The notes: a model not told the origin generated them from the letters alone. A stretch of DNA of 47,862 bases from Methanobacteriota archaeon (GCA_021372335.1 JAJFUR010000002.1:1-47862), one strand, 5' to 3'. Positions 31,692 to 41,510 are shown, counted from the first letter of the stretch. Translations and numbers: made by a program.

Positions 31692-32675
31692 ATGTCTTTC
31701 ATCGACGATATCAATAAGATGCTGAAGGGGGTCCGCCAATCCAAGATGTCCATCTGGATAGGGATGGGGCTGACCATCCTGGTCACCGTCCTCCTTACCC
31801 TTACTATCCAGCTTTGGCTGTCCCAGGTCGTCTGTCTCCTGCCCATCCTGGTGGCCTTGCTCGCCTATTATCTCCCGACCTATTTCGGCCTGAAGGACCG
31901 CAAGAAGCTCGCCCTCTTCGGTCTGGTGCTGTTCCTGGTCATCGGGCTCTCGCTGGGGGCGGCGCTGTACAAGAGCGTGGAGGGGTACGAGGTCGTCGAG
32001 CTCAGCAGCGATGATGACCTCCTCGTCCAAGGAACGGTATCCCCATCCCAGGGCGTGCCCGGGGACATCTTCGATTTCAGTGTCGTGCTGGTGTCCGGGA
32101 ATGCGACCGCGGACGTGCGGCTGTTGCTCTACAACAATTGGGGCGATCCAGATGATGCGCTGAACATCTCCATGGCCTTCTCCCACAACGTCACCCTGGA
32201 CAATTCCTCCATTGGCGCTCTGTACACGACCAACACCAGCAGCCTGGAGGAGGGGATCTACTACTTCCAGTACGGAGCGTTGGACGGGGGCGTATGGACC
32301 GAGACGGAGCAGGGCTTCGGGCCGGTCAACGCGGAGCTGGGCAAGGTGCTCAGCAACTCCCTGATGTCCGGCGTACTATACTCGTTCTACAGCATGGCCG
32401 TGCTGTTCTACATCCTCATCCTGCTCACCTGGTGGATGGACCGCTCCAAGAAGAAGATGGCCGAGATGGAACAGCAGCGGGCCAAGGTCAAGGAGAAGAA
32501 GGGGGCGGAGGAGAAGTTCGTCTGCTCTGACTGTGGCGCCGAGGTGCCTAGGGACGCGGACAAGTGCCCGGCCTGCGGGGCCAAGTTCGATGACGAAGAG
32601 TTCAAGTGCCCGCAATGCTCCGCAAAGCTCCTGCGGACCGACACCAAGTGCTGGAACTGCGGCAAGAAGCTCTGA
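31692..32675 (+). CDS. Membrane protein with extracytoplasmic domain and two zinc ribbons
   Basis: The 327-residue protein has three N-terminal membrane helices (about 20-42, 45-64, 73-93). An extracytoplasmic domain of about 135 residues follows, rich in NxS/T sites, starting with VQGTVSPSQGVPGDIF. A fourth helix (about 233-253) leads to a basic coiled segment (KKKMAEMEQQRAKVKEKK) and two C-terminal zinc ribbons with four CxxC pairs (CSDC/CPAC and CPQC/CWNC). Ribbons face the cytoplasm. The function is unknown; a protein or nucleic acid docking platform is possible. It is not part of the topoisomerase operon; a TATA element lies between. Confidence 0.8.
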   Translation: MSFIDDINKMLKGVRQSKMSIWIGMGLTILVTVLLTLTIQLWLSQVVCLLPILVALLAYYLPTYFGLKDRKKLALFGLVLFLVIGLSLGAALYKSVEGYEVVELSSDDDLLVQGTVSPSQGVPGDIFDFSVVLVSGNATADVRLLLYNNWGDPDDALNISMAFSHNVTLDNSSIGALYTTNTSSLEEGIYYFQYGALDGGVWTETEQGFGPVNAELGKVLSNSLMSGVLYSFYSMAVLFYILILLTWWMDRSKKKMAEMEQQRAKVKEKKGAEEKFVCSDCGAEVPRDADKCPACGAKFDDEEFKCPQCSAKLLRTDTKCWNCGKKL

Positions 32676-32680
32676 GGGCG

Positions 32681-32694
32681 AAAAACATTTTAGC
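32681..32694 (+). promoter_or_regulatory. TATA element for topoisomerase VI operon
   Basis: AAAAACATTTTAGC lies about 65 bases before ATG 32754, with GAGGAAGGGAAG as ribosome site just before that ATG. Confidence 0.4.
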
Positions 32695-32753
32695 GCCCGG
32701 GGGGATATGCACCCCGGGATGCACCTCGATTTTTCTGAGGAAGGGAAGAAGCG

Positions 32754-34745
32754 ATGGGTTCGATAGCCGATGAGCTGGCGAAAAAGCAGAAGGAGATATC
32801 CGTCTCCGAGTTCTTCGAGCGCAACCGCCACATATTGGGCTTCGACTCCCAATCGAAGGCGCTGATCATGGGCATCAAGGAGGCGGTGGATAACTCCTTG
32901 GACGCCTGCGAGGAGGCGGATGTGCTCCCCGAGATTGTGGTCACGGTGGAGAGGACCGAAAAGGACGAGTTCCGGGTCAGCGTGGAGGACAACGGCCCGG
33001 GAATAGTCAAGAAGGCCATACCGAACGTGTTCGGCCGCCTCCTGTACGGCTCCCGCTTCCATGCGGTACGCCAGTCCCGCGGGCAGCAGGGGATCGGGAT
33101 ATCGGCCACCGTGATGTACGGCCAAATCACCACAGGAAAGCCTGCGGTCGTCATCTCCAAGACGGGGGCGGACGACGTGGCCTGGCGCATGGAGATCATG
33201 GTCAACACCAAAAGGAACCTCCCGGATGTGCTGAAGGAGGACCCCTTCATCTGGGACGGAAAGGAGCACGGGACGAAGATAACGTACCATATGAACGGGC
33301 GGTATGTAGGGGGGAGGCAGTCGGTCCTGGAGTACCTCCGGCAGACCGCGATCGTCAATCCGCACGCCCGGATCACCTTCACGGACCCCGACGGCAGGCG
33401 CACCACCTTCGAAAGGGCCACGGACAGGATGCCCCCGGCGACCAAGGAGATCAAGCCGCACCCTTCCGGACTGGAACTCGGTACCCTCATGAGCATGGCC
33501 AAGGAGACCAAGAACAAGTCCTTGGGCAGATTCCTCCAGCTGGACTTCTCCCGGATAAGCGATCGCCTGGCCAAAGACATCTGCGAAAGGGCGGGGCTGG
33601 ACATGATGGCCGACCCGGCCAAGCTGACATTGGAGGAGCACAAGCGGTTGCTCGCCGCCATAGGCACGGCCAAGATCATGGCCCCGCCGACGGACTGCCT
33701 TTCGCCCATCGGCGCCCAGCTGATAAAGAAGGGGCTGCGCAACGTCCTGGACGAGGTGCGCCCCGAGTTCTATGCCCCGCCGGTCACGAGGGACCCGAAG
33801 GTGCACTCCGGGAACCCGTTCCTGGTCGAGGTGGGGATCGTGTACGGGGGCGATCTGCCCAAGGACGCCCCCGTGCAGATCCTGCGCTTCGCCAACCGCG
33901 TCCCGCTCCTCTACCAGCAGGGCGCGTGCGCCATCACCAAGGCCGTGGAGAGCGTCGACTGGAGGCGGTACGGGCTGGAACAGCGCGGCGGCTCCGGCAT
34001 CCCGTTCGGACCGGCTATTATCCTGGTGCACGTCGCATCCACCAAGGTGCCCTTCACCTCCGAGGCCAAGGAGGCCATAGCCACAATCCCGGAGATCCAG
34101 GCGGAGATCGAGCTGGCGCTCAAGATCTGCGGGCGGTCCCTGAAGACGCACCTCAACAAAAAGGAGACGAAGAGCAAGACCCGGGTGAAGTTTGAGATCG
34201 TCCAGGAGATATTGCCGCTCATCGCCCAGAAGAGCGCCAAGATCGTCGGCAAGCCGGTCCCGAAGCTCAGCGGGAGCATAACCAAGATCATGAACGTGGT
34301 CTGGGTAGACGATGCGGTCTCCTTCGAGAAGGGGCATCATCGCATCCGGGTCTCCATATACAACTATACCCCCCAATCGCAGAAGTTCAATCTGCACATG
34401 GTCCTCCCGCCAGGCGCCTTCGATTACAAGGGGCTGCAGTTCTTCCCCACTGAGGTCAGGGAGGACGGCAAGGTCACCTGGGAGCTGCCGAAGATCGCGT
34501 CCACCGAGAGGCTGGACATCAACTTTTCGCTGAGCGGCCTCAACAAGGAGGACTATGACGAGAACGAGATCTACGCCTCGGGCATCGACCCGGTGGCGAT
34601 CATAGGGGCGGAGCCGCTGCCGGGGGACTGGGACCTGAAGGGACTGGAGGTGACCGAGAGCGTGGAGGCCAAGGGGCCGGCGCCCGAGGAAGAGGAGGAA
34701 GAGGTCGACTACGACGAGGCGAAGGAGGCGCTGAACGATGACTGA
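32754..34745 (+). CDS. top6B: DNA topoisomerase VI subunit B
   Basis: The 663-residue subunit is the ATPase part of the type IIB enzyme that passes one duplex through another. The GHKL motifs are clear: [15 protein letters not shown] (N box), VEDNGPGI (G1), and [10 protein letters not shown] (G2 lid). A helix-two-turns-helix segment (about 230-310) and the transducer ([16 protein letters not shown]...) with the switch lysine region follow. The C-terminus extends into a domain and an acidic tail ([17 protein letters not shown]). It overlaps the A subunit start by eight bases, so the two are translated together. Confidence 0.96.
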   Translation: MGSIADELAKKQKEISVSEFFERNRHILGFDSQSKALIMGIKEAVDNSLDACEEADVLPEIVVTVERTEKDEFRVSVEDNGPGIVKKAIPNVFGRLLYGSRFHAVRQSRGQQGIGISATVMYGQITTGKPAVVISKTGADDVAWRMEIMVNTKRNLPDVLKEDPFIWDGKEHGTKITYHMNGRYVGGRQSVLEYLRQTAIVNPHARITFTDPDGRRTTFERATDRMPPATKEIKPHPSGLELGTLMSMAKETKNKSLGRFLQLDFSRISDRLAKDICERAGLDMMADPAKLTLEEHKRLLAAIGTAKIMAPPTDCLSPIGAQLIKKGLRNVLDEVRPEFYAPPVTRDPKVHSGNPFLVEVGIVYGGDLPKDAPVQILRFANRVPLLYQQGACAITKAVESVDWRRYGLEQRGGSGIPFGPAIILVHVASTKVPFTSEAKEAIATIPEIQAEIELALKICGRSLKTHLNKKETKSKTRVKFEIVQEILPLIAQKSAKIVGKPVPKLSGSITKIMNVVWVDDAVSFEKGHHRIRVSIYNYTPQSQKFNLHMVLPPGAFDYKGLQFFPTEVREDGKVTWELPKIASTERLDINFSLSGLNKEDYDENEIYASGIDPVAIIGAEPLPGDWDLKGLEVTESVEAKGPAPEEEEEEVDYDEAKEALNDD

Positions 34746-35832
34746 GGAAGAGAACAGGGCGGTGCGCTCATTGAAAGAGATCGCAGGGTCGATCTACGAC
34801 CAGATAGATTCGGGGAAGGTGCCGAAGATGACCCTGCCCCTGAGGACCAAGAGCAACATCCGGTTCGACCCGAAGCACGGGGTCTTCAAGTACGGCAAGG
34901 CCACGGGCGCCCGCTCTGCCAAGAAAGTCAATGGGGCGCTGATGCTCCTGCGCACCATGTACGTCCTGGAGTTCATAGAGGACATGGTCCAGAACGGCAA
35001 GTCCTCCACCCTCAGGGAGATGTATTACATCTCCGAGGGCTGGGAGAAGGCCAAGTTCTCCTCCCAGGACGAGAGCAACATGCTGGCCGAGGACCTGGAG
35101 ATCGTGACCGCCTGCATGCGGGAGGACTTCAAGCTGCGGGCGGAGGAGAACGGGGCCAGCATCATCGGGGACCTGACGATAAGCGAGATGGACCGCAAGG
35201 GGAAGGTCAAGAGGATAAACTGCCGGGACGATGTGGGCGACTCCGGCTACGGCATCCCGAACAATGTGGAGAGGGAGAAGGTGCAGCTCCTGGGCACCAA
35301 CGCTAAATTCGTGGTCGCCATCGAGACCGGCGGTATGTTCGACCGGCTGGTGGAGAACGGTTTCGACGAGAGGTACAACGCGGTGCTGGTGCACCTGAAG
35401 GGGCAGCCCGCCCGGTCCACCCGGCGCTTCATCAAGCGCTTGAACGAGGAGATGAGGCTGCCGGTGGTGGTGTTCACGGACGGCGACCCCTGGTCCTTCC
35501 GCATCTTCGCCTCCGTGGCCTATGGGGCGATCAAGACCGCGCATATCTCCGAGTATCTGGCCACGCCGACCGCGGAGTTCGTTGGCATCACCGCCTCCGA
35601 CATCACCAACTACGACCTGCCCACGGACAAGCTGACGGACGTGGACGTCCGGGCGCTCAACGCCGAACTGAAGGACCCCCGCTTCGCGGACGAGTACTGG
35701 CGGGGGGAGATCGAGACCATGCTCAAGCTCAACAAGAAGGCCGAGCAGCAGGCCCTGGCGAAGTACGGCCTGGACTTCGTCACCGACAGGTACCTGCCGG
35801 AGAAGCTGAGCAACATGGGCGTTCTGCGCTGA
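34738..35832 (+). CDS. top6A: DNA topoisomerase VI subunit A
   Basis: The 364-residue catalytic subunit is homologous to Spo11. The winged-helix (CAP) part carries [11 protein letters not shown], with the DNA-linking tyrosine at 96 or 97 (by analogy with RDxYY of Spo11, the second). The toprim domain has [14 protein letters not shown] and the acidic [13 protein letters not shown] that hold Mg. The C-terminus is normal. It ends the two-gene operon; ATG 34738 lies inside the end of top6B. Confidence 0.96.
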   Translation: MTEEENRAVRSLKEIAGSIYDQIDSGKVPKMTLPLRTKSNIRFDPKHGVFKYGKATGARSAKKVNGALMLLRTMYVLEFIEDMVQNGKSSTLREMYYISEGWEKAKFSSQDESNMLAEDLEIVTACMREDFKLRAEENGASIIGDLTISEMDRKGKVKRINCRDDVGDSGYGIPNNVEREKVQLLGTNAKFVVAIETGGMFDRLVENGFDERYNAVLVHLKGQPARSTRRFIKRLNEEMRLPVVVFTDGDPWSFRIFASVAYGAIKTAHISEYLATPTAEFVGITASDITNYDLPTDKLTDVDVRALNAELKDPRFADEYWRGEIETMLKLNKKAEQQALAKYGLDFVTDRYLPEKLSNMGVLR

Positions 35833-35881
35833 CCACCAGGGCAAGATTGATAGTGCGGCCGTGCCATTGTCCGGGCTGAAG

Positions 35882-36241
35882 ATGAACGATCATATCTCGA
35901 TCACCCTGACAAGCCTGACGGCCTCCTACATCATCATCGCCACCGCTGCGGCCATCCTCATTGCCTGGCTGACGGAGGATTGGACCCTGTTCATCCCATC
36001 CATGCTCCTGCTCGGGGGCGCCTTCGCAACCTACATCGGCCTGAAGCAGCGCACCAGGCCCCTGAGCAGGACCGAAAAGGGCAACGGAAACTTTCTGATG
36101 TTCTGGGGCACGTTCCTTATAGCCATCAGTTTGATCTGGGCCATCAACTACGTGTACCCGGGCAACGGGCTGCTCCTGTTCATCGGGTTGCTGGTGTGGC
36201 TCGGGATCGCCGTGGTCCTCTTCACGATGAAGCGGGGATAG
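35882..36241 (+). CDS. Small four-helix membrane protein
   Basis: From ATG 35882 the protein has 119 residues; a GTG at 35861 would add seven. There are four hydrophobic segments: about 11-30, 35-54, 75-95 and 98-115. Between helix 2 and 3 is a basic-polar loop (LKQRTRPLSRTEKGNG). No family is recognised. It lies 49 bases after top6A and could be cotranscribed with it, though no conserved link is claimed. It is convergent with lysS. Confidence 0.68.
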   Translation: MNDHISITLTSLTASYIIIATAAAILIAWLTEDWTLFIPSMLLLGGAFATYIGLKQRTRPLSRTEKGNGNFLMFWGTFLIAISLIWAINYVYPGNGLLLFIGLLVWLGIAVVLFTMKRG

Positions 36242-36323
36242 GCAGGCACCGAAGGCGGCCGGAAGGCATTGCCCGACGTCCTCGTCCATCGCCAAACGGC
36301 TCCGGTCATCCTTGATGAGGACA

Positions 36324-36354
36324 GGGGCGGACGCTCGGCCGATCCGAGCGCCCC
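36324..36354. repeat. GC-rich hairpin between convergent genes
   Basis: GCTCGG (36333-36338) pairs with CCGAGC (36344-36349). The outer GGGGC (36324-36328) pairs with GCCCC (36350-36354) across a four-base bulge. It lies in a 163-base gap with no gene; no T-run follows on either strand. Confidence 0.45.
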
Positions 36355-36404
36355 GGCGCCCTGGGCCTTAGATCGGTCGAGGGCTGCCTTGGGACCGGAC
36401 GGGC

Positions 36405-37937
36405 TCAGGCCTCTGCGAGGCGTTTGAGCACGAAGCCCCTGTCCAGAGTCGAGAGGAAGAACCCCAGCCGGGGGCCGGAGGTCCGGGCGATGAACAGGCG
36501 GTACAGCGCCTGGAAGCAGGCCTTGGGCTGCATGCCCATCGCCTTCGCCGTCTCGTATATGGCATCGTGGATGCGGTCCCCCGTCCATTCGATGCCTTCA
36601 AGGCGCTCCCTCAGCGCTTGTACGTAAGCCCGCTCCGCCTCGGTGAGTTCCACGTCCGGGCGCTCGGGGCTGACGGTGAACAGGACCTCCTCGGGCGCGA
36701 AAGCGTTGAGCCAGTGGCGCACACAGTTCAGCCTCTGCTTGAGCACCTCCATGTCCTCCTCCGAGATCTCGGGGATGCTCATGGAGCGCTTCAGGACGGC
36801 GACGGCCCCCTCGAACGTGTCCGCTATCTGGGCCACGCTGACCAGATGACGGTAGGGGACCTGGAGGGGGAGCCTCGAGCGCACCCCCGAGGGCTGGGCC
36901 AGCTCGTAGGCCCGAAGGAGGTCCCTCTCCTTCTCGTCCGCTCCCCCGTTGAAGTAGAGGGCCTCGACCTTGTCGTACTCGTCCACGATGTCGAGGATGC
37001 CCATGCCAGGGTCATAATCGATGTGGCGCTCGGGGTTGTAGCGCAGCACGCTGAACGCCAGAACCGGGGCCGGGGTTATGAGGAGGGCGTCGGTCCCGGT
37101 CACCACATTGCCGGTGGACTTGTGCATCTGGCCCCTGCCCTTGAACTGGATGAACTCATAGGGCACGGGATACGGGGGCTCGGCGCCATAGACCTCCCTG
37201 CAGAGCCGGACACCGCTGTCGTACGAGCCTCCGGCGGCCGCGTGGTCCTTGCCGAAGGGCTCGCAGGTCACCCCGAACAGCTTCCACTTGGCCGGCCATT
37301 CCACCCGCCAGGGCATCTTGCCCTGGCCTTTCCTAATGTCCGCATCGCCCTCGTAGCCGCACCGGCACTTGAAGTGAACGTAGGGGAACTCGTAGCTGAC
37401 GATCCTGTCGGAGAACGTCCCGCACTCCGGGCATTCTGCGCTGAAGGGCCAGAAGCCGTCCGGCATCTTCCGCCCGGTGACCTCTCCGAGGATGGCCGCC
37501 ACCTTGGCCCTTTCCCTGAGGACGAGGTCCACGATCTCCGTGAACCTGCCCTCCTCGTACAGCCTGTGGGTCCAGATGATCCGAGGCCTTATGCCCAGCT
37601 CCCCTATGGCGTCCAGGAAGGGCGTGATGTAGTGCTCGGCATAGCTGGCATGGCAGCCGTCCGGGCAGGGGATGTAGCAGATCGGCTTCCCGACCTCCTT
37701 CTCGAAGCGCTCCGGAAGGAAGGGATAGCGCTTGCGCAGGGGATCGTAGGAATCGACGAGATAGATGAAATCGACATCCGCCTTCCGCTCCTTCAGCGCC
37801 TTGTAGACGGCGTTGGCGGTTATGGACTCCCGCAGGCTGCCCACGTGAATGTAGCCAGAGGGGGTGATGCCAGTCGATATCAGGTGCTTCCCTCCCCTTT
37901 CGACGAGGGCGTTCGCGATCACATCTGCCCAATGCAT
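36405..37937 (-). CDS. lysS: Lysyl-tRNA synthetase, class I
   Basis: The protein has 510 residues from ATG 37937 (MHWADVIANALVERGGKHLI). This is the archaeal class I LysRS fold. The HIGH-type motif is in TPSGYIHVGSL and the KMSKS-type in GQMHKSTGNV. CPECG...CRCG ligands form a zinc site (about 195-225). The C-terminal alpha-helical cage (from ~360) binds the tRNA. A minus-strand TATA CCTTATAAC (37965-37973) is about 32 bases upstream and rules out more distal starts. Confidence 0.95.
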   Translation of the reverse strand: MHWADVIANALVERGGKHLISTGITPSGYIHVGSLRESITANAVYKALKERKADVDFIYLVDSYDPLRKRYPFLPERFEKEVGKPICYIPCPDGCHASYAEHYITPFLDAIGELGIRPRIIWTHRLYEEGRFTEIVDLVLRERAKVAAILGEVTGRKMPDGFWPFSAECPECGTFSDRIVSYEFPYVHFKCRCGYEGDADIRKGQGKMPWRVEWPAKWKLFGVTCEPFGKDHAAAGGSYDSGVRLCREVYGAEPPYPVPYEFIQFKGRGQMHKSTGNVVTGTDALLITPAPVLAFSVLRYNPERHIDYDPGMGILDIVDEYDKVEALYFNGGADEKERDLLRAYELAQPSGVRSRLPLQVPYRHLVSVAQIADTFEGAVAVLKRSMSIPEISEEDMEVLKQRLNCVRHWLNAFAPEEVLFTVSPERPDVELTEAERAYVQALRERLEGIEWTGDRIHDAIYETAKAMGMQPKACFQALYRLFIARTSGPRLGFFLSTLDRGFVLKRLAEA

Positions 37938-37964
37938 GCTATCGAGCCGTGAAGCCCCCTGTCC

Positions 37965-37973
37965 GTTATAAGG
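37965..37973 (-). promoter_or_regulatory. TATA box for lysS
   Basis: The minus strand reads CCTTATAAC centred about 32 bases before ATG 37937. Confidence 0.55.
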
Positions 37974-38022
37974 TTTGTCGCGGTTGGACAGGGGCCGTTC
38001 CTTTCCCATCCCTGCAAAATTC

Positions 38023-38030
38023 TTTTATAT
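38023..38030 (+). promoter_or_regulatory. TATA box for Sec61 beta
   Basis: TTTTATAT is centred about 32 bases before ATG 38059; transcription from about 38053 excludes the upstream in-frame codons. Confidence 0.5.
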
Positions 38031-38058
38031 CGTTTCGCGGGTAGCATGTCCGATAGAC

Positions 38059-38226
38059 ATGGCGAAGGAGAACAAGACCGGAGGGTTCCAATCCGCTGCG
38101 GGCCTTATAAGGTATTTCGACAGCGAGGACGAGAAGGCCCTGAAGCTGAGCCCCTATGTGGTCATAGCCCTCTGCGTGATCACCATCGCGCTCGTCGTGG
38201 TGGCCGGCGCCCTGTACCCCACTTGA
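38059..38226 (+). CDS. secG: Preprotein translocase subunit Sec61 beta
   Basis: This 55-residue tail-anchored protein reads MAKENKTGGFQSAAGLIRYF in its first part. SAAGLxRYF is the hallmark of archaeal Sec61 beta. DEKALKLSP leads into a single membrane helix (about 33-51). It forms part of the SecY/E/beta translocon in the cytoplasmic membrane. A longer reading frame begins at 37975 but lacks family support upstream of this ATG. Confidence 0.9.
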   Translation: MAKENKTGGFQSAAGLIRYFDSEDEKALKLSPYVVIALCVITIALVVVAGALYPT

Positions 38227-38288
38227 ACGGAGCTTTCGATCCCGGGCGGGCAGGGAAGACGGGCTTTCATGTGGTCTTCTATGGCCCG

Positions 38289-38341
38289 CTGATCCCATGA
38301 TCAGAATGTCCAACGGCATGCCCTGACGCAGGGGGCAGGGC
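38289..38341. repeat. Two tandem hairpins in a 231-base convergent gap
   Basis: CTGATC-CCAT-GATCAG (38289-38304) and GCCCTG-N10-CAGGGC (38320-38341). The gap between Sec61 beta and the antiporter gene has no other readable content. They may act as transcript ends; no T-run supports a terminator directly. Confidence 0.4.
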
Positions 38342-38457
38342 TTCCTATGTACGATGATCGAGGCCTTGCTCCTACAACGATCCTCATGCACACCCAGAAG
38401 CTGGATAGACCCTCGGTTATGGAAAAAATGTCGAAGGGTAAAGGAATGGAAGGGGGC

Positions 38458-39726
38458 TCAGTTCACGTCAGGCGGCAGTACCTCACACTTCTTGCCCAGC
38501 TTCCTCTGGAAGGTGTAAGTGAGCAGCGGAGGGGCCACCAGGGTGGTCACCAGGGACATGAAGACTATGGCGTTGTAGAGGCCGGGTTCGATGATCGACA
38601 GACCGGTCTCGGGGTCCAACATGCCCAGGCCAATGCTGGCAACGATGAGGCCGACCTCGCCCCTGGGCACCATCCCGACCCCTACGATCGCTGCGGACTT
38701 GCCCCCGAGGCTCCTGGCCCCCAGCCCGCAGCCGATGAACTTCGTGATGATCGCAAAGACGGTTATCGTGGCCGCCATCATGAGCACCCCCAGTTCGCCG
38801 AAGGCCTCTAGGTCGACCGCGATCCCCACGAACACAAAGAAGAATGGGGTGAGGAATTCCACTATCGGCTCCATCTTCTCCTCGCACGGCCACCTGTCCT
38901 TGAACTCGGCGAACGCCATTCCGGCCAGGAAGGCGCCGATGATCGCCGCCAGCCCAAGGAATGAGGATATGGACGAGAGGGCGAAGCACACGATGAGCGC
39001 TAGCGGGAGGGGGCTGATGCCCTTCGGCCTACGTTCGGCCGTGCAGACCTGGGTCACCTTCCTATCGTCCCTCTTCTTGAGCACCTTCGGCAGGACGAGG
39101 GATCCGATGAAGATGATCGCCAGCACAAAGAGCACGGCCTCGATGGCGACCACCGCCACCTGGAAGATGTCCAGGCTGCCGCCTCCAGCGATGCCGACCA
39201 CGATGGCGAGGACTATCATGCCCAATATGTCATCGATGACCGCCGCCCCGATTATGACCCGGGACTCCACGGTGTGCATGAGGTTCATGTCCCTGATGAC
39301 ACGGGCGGTGATGCCCACGCTCGTGGCCACCATGGACGCGCCCACGAACAGGGCCTCGAGCTGCTTCTCCGGACCGAGGGCGCCGATCATCAGGAGATAC
39401 CCGACTATGAACGGGAGGATGACCCCGAACACCGCCACGAACATGGCGGTCTTGCCGACCTTGCGGATGGCGCTGAATGGGGTTTCGAGACCAACGGAAA
39501 AGAGCAGGAATATCACACCTAGCTCCTTGAGGACCTCGAAGACCTCGCGGTCGGAACCGAGGTTGATGAAATCGTAGAGGAAGGTGTTGGCGATGAGCAC
39601 TCCCACCAGGATCTCCCCGATGACCGTGGGGACCTTCACCTTGTTGCAGAGCATCCTGGCCACTTCGACCAGTACGATGATCACGAAGAGCTGGAACAGC
39701 ACGGTCTGGATGAAGTCCTCTCCCAT
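38458..39726 (-). CDS. Cation:proton antiporter, CPA2 family (NapA/KefB-like)
   Basis: This 422-residue membrane protein has about 12-13 helices. Asp165-Asp166 in AAVIDDILG is the paired-acid motif of electrogenic Na+/H+ exchangers in CPA2. VGITARVIRDMN is the unwound-helix region, and VPRGEVGLIVAS is typical of the family. There is no C-terminal TrkA nucleotide domain, unlike Kef proteins. It likely exports Na+ (or exchanges K+) against H+. A minus-strand TTAATATAGG about 30 bases upstream of ATG 39726 gives a nearly leaderless message. Confidence 0.9.
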   Translation of the reverse strand: MGEDFIQTVLFQLFVIIVLVEVARMLCNKVKVPTVIGEILVGVLIANTFLYDFINLGSDREVFEVLKELGVIFLLFSVGLETPFSAIRKVGKTAMFVAVFGVILPFIVGYLLMIGALGPEKQLEALFVGASMVATSVGITARVIRDMNLMHTVESRVIIGAAVIDDILGMIVLAIVVGIAGGGSLDIFQVAVVAIEAVLFVLAIIFIGSLVLPKVLKKRDDRKVTQVCTAERRPKGISPLPLALIVCFALSSISSFLGLAAIIGAFLAGMAFAEFKDRWPCEEKMEPIVEFLTPFFFVFVGIAVDLEAFGELGVLMMAATITVFAIITKFIGCGLGARSLGGKSAAIVGVGMVPRGEVGLIVASIGLGMLDPETGLSIIEPGLYNAIVFMSLVTTLVAPPLLTYTFQRKLGKKCEVLPPDVN

Positions 39727-39904
39727 CGGGGTAACCGTATGGTTTATTTCCTATATTAAGTTCTGAGCGAGCGCCCAGCCAGCCCCGCTGTTCGTTCACC
39801 GGGACGGTCATCATTGCTCCTGGGGGAGGGGAGATGGGTCTTCGTGTTGAACGGAAAAGCATAAGTAAGGCTAGGCGATCGAAGCGCTCGAAGAGGAAAG
39901 TGCT

Positions 39905-40441
39905 ATGTCGCTATGGAAGAAGGTCCCATCTGGACGCAATCCCCCTGAGATCATCAACGTCATAATCGAGACCCCCAAGGGCAGCAAGAACAAGTACGAG
40001 GTCTCCAAGGAGTTCGACTGCATACTCCTGGACCGCGTCCTCCATTCCAGCGTGGTGTTCCCCCTGGCCTATGGCCTGATCCCCCGTACGTTCTACGAGG
40101 ACGGGGACCCCCTCGACGCGCTCGTCCTGATAAGCGAGCCCACCTTCCCCGGGTGCGTCGTGGAGGCCCGGCCCATCGGGGTTCTGGAGATGAGCGATGA
40201 GAAGGGGCAGGACGACAAGATTCTAACCGTAGCCTGCGGAGACCCCAAGAACAGCCAGTACCTCGAACTCGAGGACATTCCACAGCATTATCTGGACGAG
40301 ATATCGGAGTTCTTCAAGACCTACAAGAAACTGGAGGAGAACAAGGGGACGAACGTCATCGGGTGGCAGGGCCGGGTCCGGGCCACGGAGATCGTGACCG
40401 ATTCCCTGGCATTGTTCCGGAACAAGTTCGGGTACAAGTGA
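39905..40441 (+). CDS. ppa: Inorganic pyrophosphatase, family I
   Basis: The 178-residue soluble enzyme hydrolyses pyrophosphate to phosphate. The metal-binding signature EDGDPLDALVL, the preceding FDCILLDRVLHSSVVFPLAYG substrate segment, and GQDDKILTV with YKKLEENKG are family marks. Lysine in SKNKYEV and tyrosine in AYGLIP fit the active site. ATG 39905 is preceded by GAGGAAAG, with a weak AT element near 39857-39868. It is convergent with the DUF2117-like gene. Confidence 0.95.
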   Translation: MSLWKKVPSGRNPPEIINVIIETPKGSKNKYEVSKEFDCILLDRVLHSSVVFPLAYGLIPRTFYEDGDPLDALVLISEPTFPGCVVEARPIGVLEMSDEKGQDDKILTVACGDPKNSQYLELEDIPQHYLDEISEFFKTYKKLEENKGTNVIGWQGRVRATEIVTDSLALFRNKFGYK

Positions 40442-40454
40442 GCCAAGGCCATCC

Positions 40455-41510
40455 CTAGGACCGTTCCTCCCATAGCAGCCATTCCCCGCAGGCCGCACGG
40501 ATTATGGATGCCATTTCCTCTATCTTCGCGGGCGCGCTCGAGCCTCGCCCCTCCTCGAAATAGGAGCTGGCGATCTCCGCCCCCACGAGGTCATCGGTGC
40601 CGGGGACCAGCCGGAAGACGTGGGAGCCCGGGTACAACAGCCTTTCATCGGATATTCCGTCCTCGTCTCCGTCAGTGATCGCCAGGACAGGGATGCCCAG
40701 GCGGTAGAGCAGGGAGGACGCTATCTTGCTGGTGTCATCCCCGACGGTCACAACGTAGGCCGCGTCCCGACAGAGGAAGAGGACGCGCTCGGCGCAATGG
40801 TCGATGAGATAGACGGCCTTCCCCCCGGCGGGCAGGCTACGCGGCTGAGCTCTCGTCCTCCTGATCTGGCCGCTGCGGACGATCGCGGTGCGTAGGTCGA
40901 ACCCTCCCAGGCGTTGGATGCCGGTGGGCTTGAGCCTGACGCCCTTCGCGAGCAGCGTTCCGTCGGGGGCCTGGGAGAGGGAGACCTCGGTCCCTTCCGC
41001 TCGGCCGATCACGTGGCCGTTCACCCATATGTTCTCGCCTGGCCGCACCCCGCTTATCGTCCTTGTCCCCTCGGGGGCGGCGGGCACGGCCATGCCTCGT
41101 TGGTCCAGCACTTCTTCGTCGAGGAAAGGCCCCGCCCTCCGCAGAGCGTCCTCGTCCCCGGACCAGATGATGCTGAGCCCCTCCTCGACCTGGACCACTG
41201 GCACCTGCCCCACGTTCACCTTGGACATCACCAATCGTCCGAACGCCAGGGAGGAGCCGATGTCCTTCCCCTGGTTCACCAGAAGCAACAGGTCCGAACG
41301 GTGTGCCTCTCGGCCTATGGTCTCGGAGGGAAGCGCCCTCTCGCTCATATCGATCCTCCCCTCGAGGCCCGCGTCGATGACCGCGGCCACGGCCGTGGTG
41401 CCGCCCACGACAGCCCTGACATGGCCAAGGGCCGAGGCCTTTTCCAGCACCCTTGCGGCCAGACCGTTGTCCACAGCCTCCGGCCCGTGCACGATGACCG
41501 CGACCCTCAT
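40455..41510 (-). CDS. DUF2117-like archaeal protein
   Basis: The protein has 351 residues from ATG 41510 (MRVAVIVHGPEAVDNGLAAR); ATG 41516 is two codons earlier. The N-terminal half has a Rossmann-like start and VVGGTTAVAAVIDAGLEGRI. I recognise this pattern as DUF2117, a family mainly of methanogens and other archaea, of unknown function. A central segment (VRPGENIWVNGHVIGRAEG) looks like a beta-barrel, and a third part resembles a small nucleotide-type domain (FLCRDAAYVVTVGDDTSKIA...LAITDGDEDGI). No catalytic residues are assigned. It lies 58 bases downstream of the ferritin-like gene on the same strand and may be cotranscribed. Confidence 0.72.
   Translation of the reverse strand: MRVAVIVHGPEAVDNGLAARVLEKASALGHVRAVVGGTTAVAAVIDAGLEGRIDMSERALPSETIGREAHRSDLLLLVNQGKDIGSSLAFGRLVMSKVNVGQVPVVQVEEGLSIIWSGDEDALRRAGPFLDEEVLDQRGMAVPAAPEGTRTISGVRPGENIWVNGHVIGRAEGTEVSLSQAPDGTLLAKGVRLKPTGIQRLGGFDLRTAIVRSGQIRRTRAQPRSLPAGGKAVYLIDHCAERVLFLCRDAAYVVTVGDDTSKIASSLLYRLGIPVLAITDGDEDGISDERLLYPGSHVFRLVPGTDDLVGAEIASSYFEEGRGSSAPAKIEEMASIIRAACGEWLLWEERS

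Noticed and set aside
31647-32186. Long N-terminal extension of carbamate kinase
   Set aside because: It lies antisense to the membrane protein gene at 31692, is low complexity, and family similarity starts at ALGGNA just after ATG 31646.
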